Source: Gammaproteobacteria bacterium (GTDB lineage Bacteria; Pseudomonadota; Gammaproteobacteria; Chromatiales; Chromatiaceae). Taken from it: a stretch of 64,000 bases of DNA. Below the pieces are notes generated by a model. The model saw only the letters and a list, made by a program, of their open reading frames with translations. It did not search any database and was not told the origin of the DNA. Both the position numbers and the translations under genes were made by a program. Where the stretch lies: NCBI GenBank assembly GCA_024227135.1, contig JAAELC010000314.1, forward strand, positions 1 to 64,000. Direction: 5' to 3'. Every line of letters starts with the position of its first letter. Position 1 is the first letter of the stretch. This document shows positions 21,141 to 29,682 of this stretch, piece after piece.

Positions 21141-21245
21141 TTTGATAATGCGGGTACTATGTCTCAGGCAGGAGCTGGCCCCGGATGACTGGAGTCAGCC
21201 CGAATCGAGACTAACCGTTTGTTCCTGATTAAAAGGTAAGAAATT

Positions 21246-21572
21246 ATGAAGCGTAGAATGATCGTCCTATCTGCCCTCGTGGCCCTGACATCCATGGGAT
21301 TGACCGGCTCGGTGACCGCAGCAGACGGTGCAGCGTTGTTCAAGTCCAAGACTTGCTGGTCATGTCACGGCAAAGATGCCAAAACGCCCATCATGCCCAT
21401 GTATCCCAAATTGTCCGGGCAGACTGCGGAGTATGCCTTCAACCAGATGAAAGATATTAAGTCAGGAGCCCGTTCCAATGGGCAGTCGGCTGCGATGAAG
21501 GGTGTCATGGGACTGGTGTCCGAGGACGAGATGCGAGCAATCGCCGAGTGGTTGAGCACTCAGCCCAAGTAG
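21246..21572 (+). CDS. Small monoheme cytochrome c (paralogue 2 of the nos cluster)
   Basis: 108 residues: signal peptide ending near VTAA, heme site CWSCH, and the same short class I fold as the 18143 gene, with the block YAFNQMKDIKSG and the following residues identical. Probably an electron carrier for NosZ or its partners. It starts at ATG 21246 with AAAAGG upstream, after the nosZ hairpin. The two paralogues flank nosZ, which points to a local duplication. Confidence 0.88.
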   Translation: MKRRMIVLSALVALTSMGLTGSVTAADGAALFKSKTCWSCHGKDAKTPIMPMYPKLSGQTAEYAFNQMKDIKSGARSNGQSAAMKGVMGLVSEDEMRAIAEWLSTQPK

Positions 21573-21634
21573 TGTTGCCTCCGGGCTGTTTCGCTTGGGA
21601 CGGCCCATCTTTTTCACGGCTTCCGGTGGTCGGT

Positions 21635-21648
21635 TTGATAAATATCAA
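21635..21648. promoter_or_regulatory. Perfect FNR-type box
   Basis: TTGATAAATATCAA matches the FNR consensus TTGAT-N4-ATCAA at every defined base. It is 142 bases before the diheme cytochrome gene and heads the run of nos genes from there to SCO1. TAATAT at 21656-21661 is a possible -10 nearby. Anaerobic activation by an FNR-family protein is the natural reading. Confidence 0.75.
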
Positions 21649-21789
21649 AGAATGCTAATATTTCTTGTGTCAGACTTGGTCGCCATAGTGGAAGCCGATA
21701 TTCAGGCTTAGCCAGTTATCCCATGAGATAGTCTGGTCCGACTCAATGGTTACAGGCGTTCCGGTTTGTGAGCGCAGGAGTTATCGAAA

Positions 21790-22572
21790 ATGAAAATGAA
21801 ATCTGTACCGGTGGTATTATCTGCCGTAATCAGTCTGGTTTTCAGTGGCAGCCTGATTGCAGGGGAGGGTACCGCCCAGGCAAAGGACGTCAAGGACTGG
21901 AATGTGGCTGGCGGGGAGAAGGACGAGGCGATGCTCCTCACTCCCGATAGAGAGCGGGGGATCCGGGTGTATGAGGTTTGCTCCGCCTGCCATCTGTTGG
22001 AGGGTTGGGGTCTGAAAGATGGTACATTCCCCCAACTGGCAGGGCAGCACCGCAACGTGTTGATCAAGCAGCTTGCCGATATCCGCGCCAAGAACCGGGA
22101 TAATCCCACCATGTATCCCTTTGCGCTGGATGACCAGATCATGGCGGTGGCCGGTTTCCAACACGGTGAAATGGACCCGGCACAGTTGATCGCCGATGTC
22201 ACCGACTACATATCGAAACTGCCGATGAATCCGGAACCCGGGTTGGGTCCCTGGGCAGGAGATACTCCGGAGTTCGCGCAGGGCGCGAAACTCTACAAGG
22301 ATAACTGCACGGAGTGTCACGGTAACGATGGAGAGGGGGATGACGAGAAATTCTATCCCCGTATCCAGGGTCAGCACTACAATTACATGCTGCGTCAGTT
22401 CGAGTGGATTCGTGATGGTAAACGCCGCAATGCCAATCCCGATATGGTGAAGCAGATTAAGGGCTTCTCCGATAAGGATATGCAGATGGTGATCAATTAC
22501 ACCGCCCGACATTTGCCTCCCAAGTCGGATCTGGCGCCTTCCGCAGATTATATTAATCCTGACTACGATTGA
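21790..22572 (+). CDS. Diheme cytochrome c of the nos cluster
   Basis: 260 residues with a signal peptide ending near LIAG, heme 1 CSACH (about residue 61) and heme 2 CTECH (about 175). PQLAGQH and PRIQGQHYNYMLRQF after the two heme sites are typical of the cytochrome c4/c553-like two-domain family. Periplasmic electron transfer towards NosZ is the likely role; clade II clusters often carry cytochromes in this place (NosC1/NosC2), but I do not assign the name. Start ATG 21790 has AGGAG about 10 bases upstream. Confidence 0.88.
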   Translation: MKMKSVPVVLSAVISLVFSGSLIAGEGTAQAKDVKDWNVAGGEKDEAMLLTPDRERGIRVYEVCSACHLLEGWGLKDGTFPQLAGQHRNVLIKQLADIRAKNRDNPTMYPFALDDQIMAVAGFQHGEMDPAQLIADVTDYISKLPMNPEPGLGPWAGDTPEFAQGAKLYKDNCTECHGNDGEGDDEKFYPRIQGQHYNYMLRQFEWIRDGKRRNANPDMVKQIKGFSDKDMQMVINYTARHLPPKSDLAPSADYINPDYD

Positions 22573-22576
22573 TTAT

Positions 22577-22602
22577 GAACGTCCAGGAGCGCTGGGGCGT
22601 TC
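22577..22602. other. Small hairpin after the diheme cytochrome
   Basis: GAACG, CCAG, loop, CTGG, CGTTC form an interrupted stem within the 179-base gap before nosB. There is no T-run. A message-processing role is possible; a chance structure is equally possible. Confidence 0.25.
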
Positions 22603-22751
22603 CCGGACCGGAAACCCGGGTGAGGTTGCAGTGCTTCGGGGTTCGCACTGACCCTGCATCTTCAGCAACGAAGCCCACCCAATCACCGTTCGTACCTAAT
22701 TACCTACCGCCAACGGTTCACCGTTGACCGACAACTGTACCGACCCGAATC

Positions 22752-23942
22752 ATGAACGCCGTATCCCAATCCAAACAGACCCTCCAGGTCGCAGTACTTA
22801 CCCTGGTGGCTCTGGGTCTTTTCGCTGTGGTTTTTTATTCACCCATCTGGTGGGTGTCTCTGACAGCACCGAATTACCCCGCAGAATCCTTTCCTGATGG
22901 TGTACGTATCCATTTTCACATGAATGGTGTGTTCAATGGCTGTCAGAAGATTGACAGCGACGAGATATCTGAGGATATCGCTCTGGACTGTGTTCACGAG
23001 ATGGACACCATCAACCACTACGTGGGCATGTATCCCATCGCAGCAGGGGGACCGGTAGAGCGTGGGCTGGGTCAGTTTCTCATGATCCTGCTCGTGGTCA
23101 TGTTGCTGGGGTTTGCCTGCACGCGACCGAGAATTCGCCTGGCGATCATGGGTGCCGGTTTTGCCGGGATAGTCATATGGATGTATCTGACGCTCTACAG
23201 TGAAGGAGGCTTTGGCCTTCAGAATGCGGGTTATGTGGAGGCGCTGGTCACCTCCCTGGATCAGGAGGCGTCCGATGATGCTTCCGAAGAGCCGGAGTTC
23301 GTCATTGGCGGGATTGTCGGTGTACTGAAAAAATCCCTTGAGGACTCAGGCGTTGAAGTGGAATTACCTACCGAGGTTGCCAGGCGCAATGCCCGGGAGC
23401 AGACTGGGAAGGAAAATCTGATAGAACAGATCAGGCTCACCTACGAAAAGGACAGGGAGAATGGTAGGGTGGAAGAGCCCTGGTCCGGCAGCAGCTACCA
23501 GGTGATGTCCTGGCACTACGCCAAGAGCCTGGGTCGCTACTTCAACAACCAGGAAGAGATCGTGCCGATGGTGGAAACACTGAAACTGGCGGTCAACGTG
23601 GCTTTCTGGGGTTTGATTGGTGCCATGCTGTTGCTGCTCTATGGCGCCCGTAAGAATTCCGGTATTCTCTACTGGCTCCTGGTGCTGGTGCCGCTGGGAT
23701 TACCGCTGTTTTTCATCATCGACTATTCAGCCTGGCTCTGGTGGTATGGCCATACCCTGAATGATATGGGGGCATTTTCCGTCAAGCCTTTCATGCCCAC
23801 CGTGTTCGGGCAAGGTAAGGTTGCCCAGTTTGCAACTCACTCTTATCCCTATATCGGTTTCGGTGTGATGATGCTGAGTTCGCTGGTGCTGGCCGTTGCA
23901 CTGATGATCCGTCGGAAACAATTCAAGGATCAACGGATCTGA
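22752..23942 (+). CDS. nosB: NosB-like polytopic membrane protein of clade II nos clusters
   Basis: 396 residues with about six membrane helices: near 13-35, 105-123, 128-150, 276-298, 302-325 and 370-390. A large loop follows the first helix and contains two Cys (GCQKIDSDE and LDCVHE), and a long charged loop of about 120 residues follows the third. NosB-type proteins are found directly after nosZ in clade II operons such as Wolinella; their exact role in N2O respiration is not settled. The assignment rests on position, size and topology. Confidence 0.75.
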   Translation: MNAVSQSKQTLQVAVLTLVALGLFAVVFYSPIWWVSLTAPNYPAESFPDGVRIHFHMNGVFNGCQKIDSDEISEDIALDCVHEMDTINHYVGMYPIAAGGPVERGLGQFLMILLVVMLLGFACTRPRIRLAIMGAGFAGIVIWMYLTLYSEGGFGLQNAGYVEALVTSLDQEASDDASEEPEFVIGGIVGVLKKSLEDSGVEVELPTEVARRNAREQTGKENLIEQIRLTYEKDRENGRVEEPWSGSSYQVMSWHYAKSLGRYFNNQEEIVPMVETLKLAVNVAFWGLIGAMLLLLYGARKNSGILYWLLVLVPLGLPLFFIIDYSAWLWWYGHTLNDMGAFSVKPFMPTVFGQGKVAQFATHSYPYIGFGVMMLSSLVLAVALMIRRKQFKDQRI

Positions 23943-23965
23943 TTAGCAGCAGGTACACAGGATCC

Positions 23966-23986
23966 GGGTCCCAGGTCCTGGGACCC
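23966..23986. other. Perfect hairpin between nosB and nosD
   Basis: GGGTCCCAG and CTGGGACCC form a 9-bp stem with a GTC loop, 24 bases after the nosB stop. No T-run follows and nosD starts within 100 bases, so this is more likely an mRNA stability or processing element than a terminator. Confidence 0.5.
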
Positions 23987-24064
23987 AGAGCAATTGTCTG
24001 TACCTTTCGGGTTTGTCCGGACTAATTCGCTCTTAAAGGCAAACGGTTGGGATATGAACACCTC

Positions 24065-25414
24065 ATGCTTCTTCTGAGGCCTCTCTTCTTTGGTCTATCG
24101 TACCTGTTACTCGTACAGTCGGGTACAGTCGCGGCTGACAGTTTTCCGTCTTTTCAGGAATTGGTGGACGCTACTGAGGCTGGCGGGATTCTGATTCCTG
24201 CCCCAGGGACCTATGCGGGTCCGGTGATCATTACCGATCCGATCACTATCGATGGTCGGGGGAAAGTGACCATCGACGCGGGGGGCAAGGGATCCGTGAT
24301 TTCACTGGAGACCGATGGTGCCACCCTGAAAAATCTCCGCCTGACCCATTCTGGTAATTCACATAACGATCTGAATTCAGGGGTTCTCGTAAAGGGAAAC
24401 TTCAATGTCATCAAGGACAATCAGATCGATGACTGTCTGTTCGGGGTCGATCTGTCTCAATCTGAGAATAATATAGTACGGGGAAACCGTATCTCTTCGA
24501 AAGCGGTGGAACTGGGTGTCAGAGGCGATGCGATTCGTCTCTGGTACAGCTTTAATAATAAAATCACAGACAATATCATCCGCAACTCCCGGGATACTGT
24601 GGTCTGGTACTCTGCAGGCAATCTGATTGCCCGGAACGATGCCCGCGGTGGACGCTACTCTCTGCACTTTATGTATTCCCAGTACAACGAAGTACTGGAA
24701 AATAACTATGAGAACAACGCGGTTGGAATTTTTCTCATGTACAGTGATGGAGTCGTGGTAAAGAATAACAGGGTCGTCCATGCAACGGGTGCCACCGGCA
24801 TGGGGATCGGCTTCAAAGAGACCTCGAGTGTGGAAATATCCGGGAACGAGGTACTCTATTGTGCTACCGGGCTCTACCTGGATGTATCACCGTATCAACC
24901 CGATACCACTAATCGAATAACGAATAATCTGATTGCTTACAGTGGTATCGGTATTCTTTTTTTGAATGATTGGACCGGCAATGAGTTCATAGGAAACCGA
25001 TTGACGGGCAATATCACCCAGGTGGCTGTAGGGGGTGCCAGAACCGCAAAGAGAAACATCTGGCAAGGTAATTACTGGGATGATTACAAGGGGTTCGACC
25101 GGGATATGGATGGTGTGGGGGATTCTCCCTACGAACTCTACGATTACGCGGACAGAATCTGGATGGATGTTCCTTCGGCCCGGTTTTTCAAAGGCTCACC
25201 CGTACTGGAAGTGCTGGATTTTCTGGAGCGGCTGGCTCCTTTCACGGATCCGGAAATGGTGCTCAGGGATGAGAGACCGATGATGACGGCGGCAGGGATT
25301 GCCGGTTCATCGGAAGAGCCGGATAACAGCGGTGAGGATTCCGGTTCCGAAGATGTACAGGCGCCCGGGGGGTTCGATGCGCTGAAAGCGCTTCGGGATT
25401 CCATGGCGCAGTAA
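24065..25414 (+). CDS. nosD: Periplasmic copper-site maturation protein NosD
   Basis: A parallel beta-helix (CASH/PbH1) protein of about 449 residues. Repeated short units such as NVIKDNQIDD, NNIVRGNRISS and NKITDNIIRNS are the helix rungs. A Sec signal (PLFFGLSYLLLVQSG) precedes it. NosD works with NosF and NosY in assembling the CuZ sulfide-copper centre of NosZ. I use ATG 24065; a TTG at 24047, which has AAAGG at a good distance, would add six residues. The C-terminal 50 residues are acidic and rich in Gly and Ser. The nosG start follows 20 bases after its stop. Confidence 0.92.
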   Translation: MLLLRPLFFGLSYLLLVQSGTVAADSFPSFQELVDATEAGGILIPAPGTYAGPVIITDPITIDGRGKVTIDAGGKGSVISLETDGATLKNLRLTHSGNSHNDLNSGVLVKGNFNVIKDNQIDDCLFGVDLSQSENNIVRGNRISSKAVELGVRGDAIRLWYSFNNKITDNIIRNSRDTVVWYSAGNLIARNDARGGRYSLHFMYSQYNEVLENNYENNAVGIFLMYSDGVVVKNNRVVHATGATGMGIGFKETSSVEISGNEVLYCATGLYLDVSPYQPDTTNRITNNLIAYSGIGILFLNDWTGNEFIGNRLTGNITQVAVGGARTAKRNIWQGNYWDDYKGFDRDMDGVGDSPYELYDYADRIWMDVPSARFFKGSPVLEVLDFLERLAPFTDPEMVLRDERPMMTAAGIAGSSEEPDNSGEDSGSEDVQAPGGFDALKALRDSMAQ

Positions 25415-25434
25415 AAGACCTGGAGACTGCAAAG

Positions 25435-26325
25435 ATGGCTGACGATACACAAGCGAAAAAGACCAGACCCAAAAGGGCCCTCTCGCCCAAGCGCAAAGAG
25501 CAGGCCCGTCGGGAGTTTTTACGGACTTCGGTAATGGCTGCCGGAGTAGTGGGGTTTTCCCTGCTGGGTTTTCTGCCTGTAGCTCAGGGGAAAACATTGA
25601 GACTTCGTCCACCGGGGGCAATCAAGACACCTTCGGATGAAAAGGACTTTCTCTCCTCCTGTATCAAATGCGGGCAGTGTGTGCAGGTGTGCCCTGTCCA
25701 GGCGATCGAACTGGCGGATATGGATCAGGGATTCGCGATTGGGACACCCTATATCGATGCCCGGACCCAGGCCTGTGATTTTTCCTGCGACGGATTGCAG
25801 TGCGTGCTTGCCTGCCCTACGGGCTCTCTGGATCACGCCCTGGATTATCCGGCTGACAGCCGCATGGGATTTGCCCGTCTTTCCCGCCCGAAAGCCTGCC
25901 TCGCCATCCAGGGAAAAGGTTTCAAAGGGCTGGCGCGGGGTGCCGAATACAAAGGGCTGCTGCGTTATGACGAGATCGACCGCTGGAATCCCATACCGGT
26001 TGCTGAGCATCCTTATGACCTGGAGTTGTGCGATTTGTGCGTGCGACAGTGTCCCATCGAGATACGTATCACCCAGTGTGCGGAGGCGGAGAAACAGAAA
26101 GCGGGCAGCAATCAGAAAGTCGAACGGGTGGCCAAGCAGTATGGGAACGAGTGCCCGCCGAAACATGCCATTGGGCTGGAAGAGGCGGTGGCGCCTGATG
26201 GAACCCGGGTGATGGTGCCCGTTATCAAAGATGGCTGTGTGGGCTGTGGTGTTTGCGAGATGATCTGTCCGCCGGAACCTCCGGCGATCGTTATAGACAT
26301 CGACAAGATTACGGACTGGGTGTGA
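25435..26325 (+). CDS. nosG: Polyferredoxin NosG (NapG-like, Tat-exported)
   Basis: 296 residues. The Tat signal RREFLRTSVMAAG lies at about residues 23-35. Cysteine groups CIKCGQCVQVCP, CDFSCDGLQCVLACP, CDLCVRQCP and CVGCGVCEMICP can bind four 4Fe-4S clusters. It is homologous to NapG, a periplasmic partner of the membrane quinol oxidase NapH; in clade II nos clusters NosG and NosH are thought to pass electrons from menaquinol to periplasmic cytochromes. It is followed by nosH after 9 bases. Confidence 0.9.
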   Translation: MADDTQAKKTRPKRALSPKRKEQARREFLRTSVMAAGVVGFSLLGFLPVAQGKTLRLRPPGAIKTPSDEKDFLSSCIKCGQCVQVCPVQAIELADMDQGFAIGTPYIDARTQACDFSCDGLQCVLACPTGSLDHALDYPADSRMGFARLSRPKACLAIQGKGFKGLARGAEYKGLLRYDEIDRWNPIPVAEHPYDLELCDLCVRQCPIEIRITQCAEAEKQKAGSNQKVERVAKQYGNECPPKHAIGLEEAVAPDGTRVMVPVIKDGCVGCGVCEMICPPEPPAIVIDIDKITDWV

Positions 26326-26334
26326 GGGATTGAC

Positions 26335-27309
26335 ATGGGCTATATCGTTGAGTCTTTTCGACAACTGGCAGGCTTGGACCCCAGCAGACCCCATCCCGAA
26401 GAACAGGCGGACGAGGTCCTTTCCGTCTACAAAGAGAAGCGCAAGACCCGATTGACCAAGGCGGCCCTGGAGGCGGCTCGGGATGAGCACCATACCCAGT
26501 GTTGCGATAAGTGGCAAAGGCGTCGTTGGGCAACCCTTATATTGCTCAACCTGCTGTTCGTGGTCTCCTATTATTTTGATATTCAGATCTTGGAGGGCGC
26601 ACTGACCGCTTCCCGCTTCGTGGGTTTTCACATGGCGGATCTGAATTCAGCCCTCCAGGTGATGCTTGCCTACAAGCACGTGGTACTCAATCTGGTCATA
26701 GGTACCGTAACGGTGCTGATTCTCTGGGTGATCCTGGGTGGTCGTTCCTTCTGCTCCTGGGTCTGTCCCTACCACCTGCTGGCCGAGTGGGCGGAATATC
26801 TCCATGTATGGCTGGTGAAACGCAAAGTGATCAAAAATCACACCTTCGATCGTCGTGCAAGATCGGTGTTCTATTTGATTTTTGCGCTGCTGGCGCTGGT
26901 CACCGGGTACACCGTATTTGAGACCATCTCCCCCACCGGTATCATCAGTAGAGCATTGATTTACGGGCCGGGCATCGCACTTGTCTGGGTAGGGGGCTTG
27001 CTACTGTTCGAAGTGTTCTATTCCCGCCGGGCCTGGTGCCGGTATGTCTGTCCTATCGGGGTGACGTATGGATTCGTGGGACTGGCGTCGCCGGTTCGGG
27101 TGAAGTACAACATAGTGGATTGTCACCACGAGGGTGACTGCCGGCAGGTCTGCCTGGTTCCCCATGTGCTCGACGTGACCATCCGTGGTAAAGCCCAGGA
27201 CCTGAACTCAGATATCGGTTCTGACTGTACCCGATGTGGATTGTGTGTGGATGTCTGCCCGACCGATTCCCTGAATTTCGTCATCAAGGGTTTGGGCAAG
27301 CAATCCTAG
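26335..27309 (+). CDS. nosH: Membrane quinol dehydrogenase component NosH (NapH-like)
   Basis: 324 residues with about four membrane helices (near 62-82, 115-137, 175-200, 208-232). Two conserved CXXXCP motifs, CSWVCPYH and CRYVCPIG, and a C-terminal ferredoxin block CTRCGLCVDVCP are the hallmarks of NapH-type iron-sulfur membrane proteins; DCHHEGDCRQVC adds further Cys. It probably oxidises menaquinol at the inner membrane, in keeping with the men genes about 6 kb downstream. The N-terminal 60 residues are cytosolic and charged. Confidence 0.88.
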   Translation: MGYIVESFRQLAGLDPSRPHPEEQADEVLSVYKEKRKTRLTKAALEAARDEHHTQCCDKWQRRRWATLILLNLLFVVSYYFDIQILEGALTASRFVGFHMADLNSALQVMLAYKHVVLNLVIGTVTVLILWVILGGRSFCSWVCPYHLLAEWAEYLHVWLVKRKVIKNHTFDRRARSVFYLIFALLALVTGYTVFETISPTGIISRALIYGPGIALVWVGGLLLFEVFYSRRAWCRYVCPIGVTYGFVGLASPVRVKYNIVDCHHEGDCRQVCLVPHVLDVTIRGKAQDLNSDIGSDCTRCGLCVDVCPTDSLNFVIKGLGKQS

Positions 27310-27324
27310 GAACGGACCGAACAG

Positions 27325-28212
27325 ATGATCCAATTTGAAAACGTCGTCAAGCGGTTCCGGCGTCACCAGGTACTCAAGGGTGTGGAACTCGAGATCGAGC
27401 GTGGTCACCGGGTGGCGCTGGTGGGCTCCAACGGTGCCGGAAAAACGACGCTGATTCGTTGCCTTCTGGGGGAATATACCTGCGAAGGCAGTGTCAGGGT
27501 GGATGGACTGGATCCCCGGGAACACAGGCGGGAAGTATTGAGCAAGGTCGGATTCGTGCCCCAATTGCCGCCGCCACTCAAGATGCCGGTGATTCAGCTG
27601 GTTCGTTTTGCCGCCAGTCTGTGTGATGCGGATCCCCGGCGTATGATTGAAGTGGCGGGGCGGCTGGGACTGAACGTGGACAGTTTCAGGAATCACCCTT
27701 TCGTCAAGCTTTCGGGAGGGCAGAAGCAGAAGCTGTTGATTGCCATTGCATTGGGCAGGGACAGTGAACTGTTATTGCTGGACGAGCCGGCAGCCAATCT
27801 GGATCCCCAGGCACGCCACATCTTTTTCGAGTTGCTTGCCGAAAAGAAAGAGACCTCGGTCATGCTCATTTCCAGTCACCGGCTGGATGAAGTCGCCACC
27901 CTGGTCAACCGGGTGGTCGAGATGGATCAGGGGAACCTGGTGCTGGATGACCGGGTGGCGGATCTGGTGGAGCTTTCCAGTCGTCTCTATTGCGAGGTTG
28001 GCCTGATACGTCCGGAGACGGCTTTCGCCAGGGCGATCATGCAGTGGGGTTTTCAGACCGGGGATGGTGGGTTGAACTGGTCGGGTTATGTGGCCGGTCC
28101 CGACAGGCTGAGATATCTGGGGGTATTGTCCCGCTATGCGGCGTTACTGGGTAGTCTGCGGATGGACGAGGTGGACACAGATGCCGAGGGGCATGATACC
28201 CGGCATGATTGA
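27325..28212 (+). CDS. nosF: ABC transporter ATPase NosF
   Basis: 295 residues. Walker A GSNGAGKTT (about 36-44), signature LSGGQKQK (about 131-138) and Walker B LLLLDEPAANLDP (about 149-161) are intact. NosF energises the NosFY transporter, which supplies a still-debated sulfur species for the CuZ centre of NosZ. Start ATG 27325. Its stop overlaps the start of nosL in an ATGATTGA arrangement, so the two are translationally coupled. Confidence 0.92.
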   Translation: MIQFENVVKRFRRHQVLKGVELEIERGHRVALVGSNGAGKTTLIRCLLGEYTCEGSVRVDGLDPREHRREVLSKVGFVPQLPPPLKMPVIQLVRFAASLCDADPRRMIEVAGRLGLNVDSFRNHPFVKLSGGQKQKLLIAIALGRDSELLLLDEPAANLDPQARHIFFELLAEKKETSVMLISSHRLDEVATLVNRVVEMDQGNLVLDDRVADLVELSSRLYCEVGLIRPETAFARAIMQWGFQTGDGGLNWSGYVAGPDRLRYLGVLSRYAALLGSLRMDEVDTDAEGHDTRHD

Positions 28213-28732
28213 ACGGTGGCTTTCCTGTCTGATGCTACTGTGGCTGTTGAATGCCTGTTCGGTCGACCCGGAGACGGGCCCGGCGCAGGTCAAGTGGGAC
28301 AGGGTGACCTGCGAGCGCTGTCGCATGGTGCTTAGCGATCACCACTATGCGGCTCAGATACGCTTTCTCCCTCAGGGTAAGAAACGCACCAGGGTGTTGT
28401 TTTTTGACGATGTGGGCTGTGCGATGCTGTGGCTAGACAAGCAACCCTGGAAGAATGCCCCGGAAACCCGGTTCTGGGTCGCCGATCACCGAACTGGTGA
28501 CTGGATCGATGCCCCCAGTGCCAGCTATGTAACAGGGAGGATCACGCCCATGGAATACGGTCTGGGTGCGCAATTGGATGCTGTACCTGGCGGGCTCAGC
28601 TTTGAGCAGGCCAGACAGCATGTGGAAGAGGTTGAACAGCGATTTAATATCCATGGTGTACAGCTGCTGGATCGTCTCAGGGAGCGGGCCGACAAGCGGG
28701 AACAGAGACAGGACAAAGTCCACTTGCACTGA
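28205..28732 (+). CDS. nosL: Copper-binding lipoprotein NosL
   Basis: 175 residues from ATG 28205, which overlaps the nosF stop; an ATG 12 bases earlier (28193) is the alternative. The leader ends LLNAC, an acceptable lipobox, so it is probably lipid-anchored. TCERCRMVLSDHHYAAQI is the NosL copper-site region (Cys and Met ligands), and FFDDVGCAMLWL is a conserved family block. NosL carries Cu(I) to apo-NosZ. The charged C-terminus (RADKREQRQDK) is longer than in many NosL proteins. Confidence 0.9.
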   Translation: MIERWLSCLMLLWLLNACSVDPETGPAQVKWDRVTCERCRMVLSDHHYAAQIRFLPQGKKRTRVLFFDDVGCAMLWLDKQPWKNAPETRFWVADHRTGDWIDAPSASYVTGRITPMEYGLGAQLDAVPGGLSFEQARQHVEEVEQRFNIHGVQLLDRLRERADKREQRQDKVHLH

Positions 28733-28762
28733 TTGGTCATCACTCCTCATTCGCAACTCACA

Positions 28763-28814
28763 ACTTGTAACCTGTAACCTGTAACTTGTAACTTGTAACT
28801 TGTAACTTGTAACT
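28763..28814. repeat. Seven-copy heptamer tandem repeat between nosL and nosY
   Basis: Seven consecutive 7-base units, ACTTGTA with two ACCTGTA variants in positions 2 and 3, followed by a partial ACT. The array ends five bases before the nosY ATG and occupies the place where its ribosome site should be. Seven-base arrays can gain or lose units by slippage without passing through any coding frame. Confidence 0.9.
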
Positions 28815-28818
28815 GAAA

Positions 28819-29646
28819 ATGAATCATCTCTGGCTCAATGCACTGGCAGATATCGTAGACTCCCTGCGTGCCCGCTGGTTTTTTGTCTATACCATCGTTT
28901 TCGGTGGTCTGGTGGTACTGCTGTTTGCTTATGGACTGGCGGAATCCCGCATCATGGGATTTACCGGGCTCTCCAGATTGCTGCTCACCTACATTCAGTT
29001 GACTATGGCGATTCTCCCTGTCTTCGTGTTGATTACCACCGTACGTTCGGTGGCTGGTGATCGTGAAGCCGGGGTATTCGAGTATCTGCTCTCCCTGCCT
29101 GTCAGTCTCGGTGCCTGGTTCTGGGGAAAGATCATAGGAAGGTTCCTGATGGTGTTTCTGCCGGTATTCGCAGCCATGCTGGGCGCGCTGGTGTGGGGTG
29201 GATTCAAGGGGGTGGAACTACCCCTGAACCTGTTTATCTACTACACCGCTTTACTGATGGTGCTGGCCTGGTGTTTTCTTGGAATCGGTATGCTGATTTC
29301 CACGCTGACCCGATCTTCAGACGTTGCTCAGGGCGCGGCTTTTGTCACCTGGCTGACACTGCTGCTGTTTCTCGATCTGATACTGTTGGGTGTGCTGATT
29401 CAGGAGCACCTGCCGGCGGAGACAGCGGTGGCAATGGCACTGGCGAACCCGATGCAGGTGTTTCGTACCGCGAGCATGATGCTCTTTGATCCCCAACTGG
29501 TGTTGCTTGGTCCATCGGCTTACGTGATTCTGGATAACTTTGGCCAGTCCGGTTACATAATGTACGCCTTGATCTATCCGGTGCTGCTGGGAACAGCTTG
29601 TATGACTCTGGGTTTTTATCTCTTCAAGAGAAGTGATCTACCTTGA
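28819..29646 (+). CDS. nosY: ABC transporter permease NosY
   Basis: 275 residues with six hydrophobic segments (near 18-40, 55-75, 100-125, 138-160, 172-195 and 245-268), typical of NosY/ABC-2 permeases, including SVAGDREAGVFEYLLSLPVS. It pairs with NosF in the transporter that matures NosZ copper sites. No Shine-Dalgarno sequence is visible: the ATG is preceded by the heptamer array and GAAA. Translation may therefore be weak or depend on coupling. Confidence 0.9.
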   Translation: MNHLWLNALADIVDSLRARWFFVYTIVFGGLVVLLFAYGLAESRIMGFTGLSRLLLTYIQLTMAILPVFVLITTVRSVAGDREAGVFEYLLSLPVSLGAWFWGKIIGRFLMVFLPVFAAMLGALVWGGFKGVELPLNLFIYYTALLMVLAWCFLGIGMLISTLTRSSDVAQGAAFVTWLTLLLFLDLILLGVLIQEHLPAETAVAMALANPMQVFRTASMMLFDPQLVLLGPSAYVILDNFGQSGYIMYALIYPVLLGTACMTLGFYLFKRSDLP

Positions 29647-29682
29647 AAATATGATTTTTCACAGCACTGAATGAGGAAACCT

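Noticed and set aside
25519-26631. 370-codon open frame antisense to nosG and nosH
   Set aside because: It is a shadow of two confident genes with four cysteine motifs each in the sense frame.
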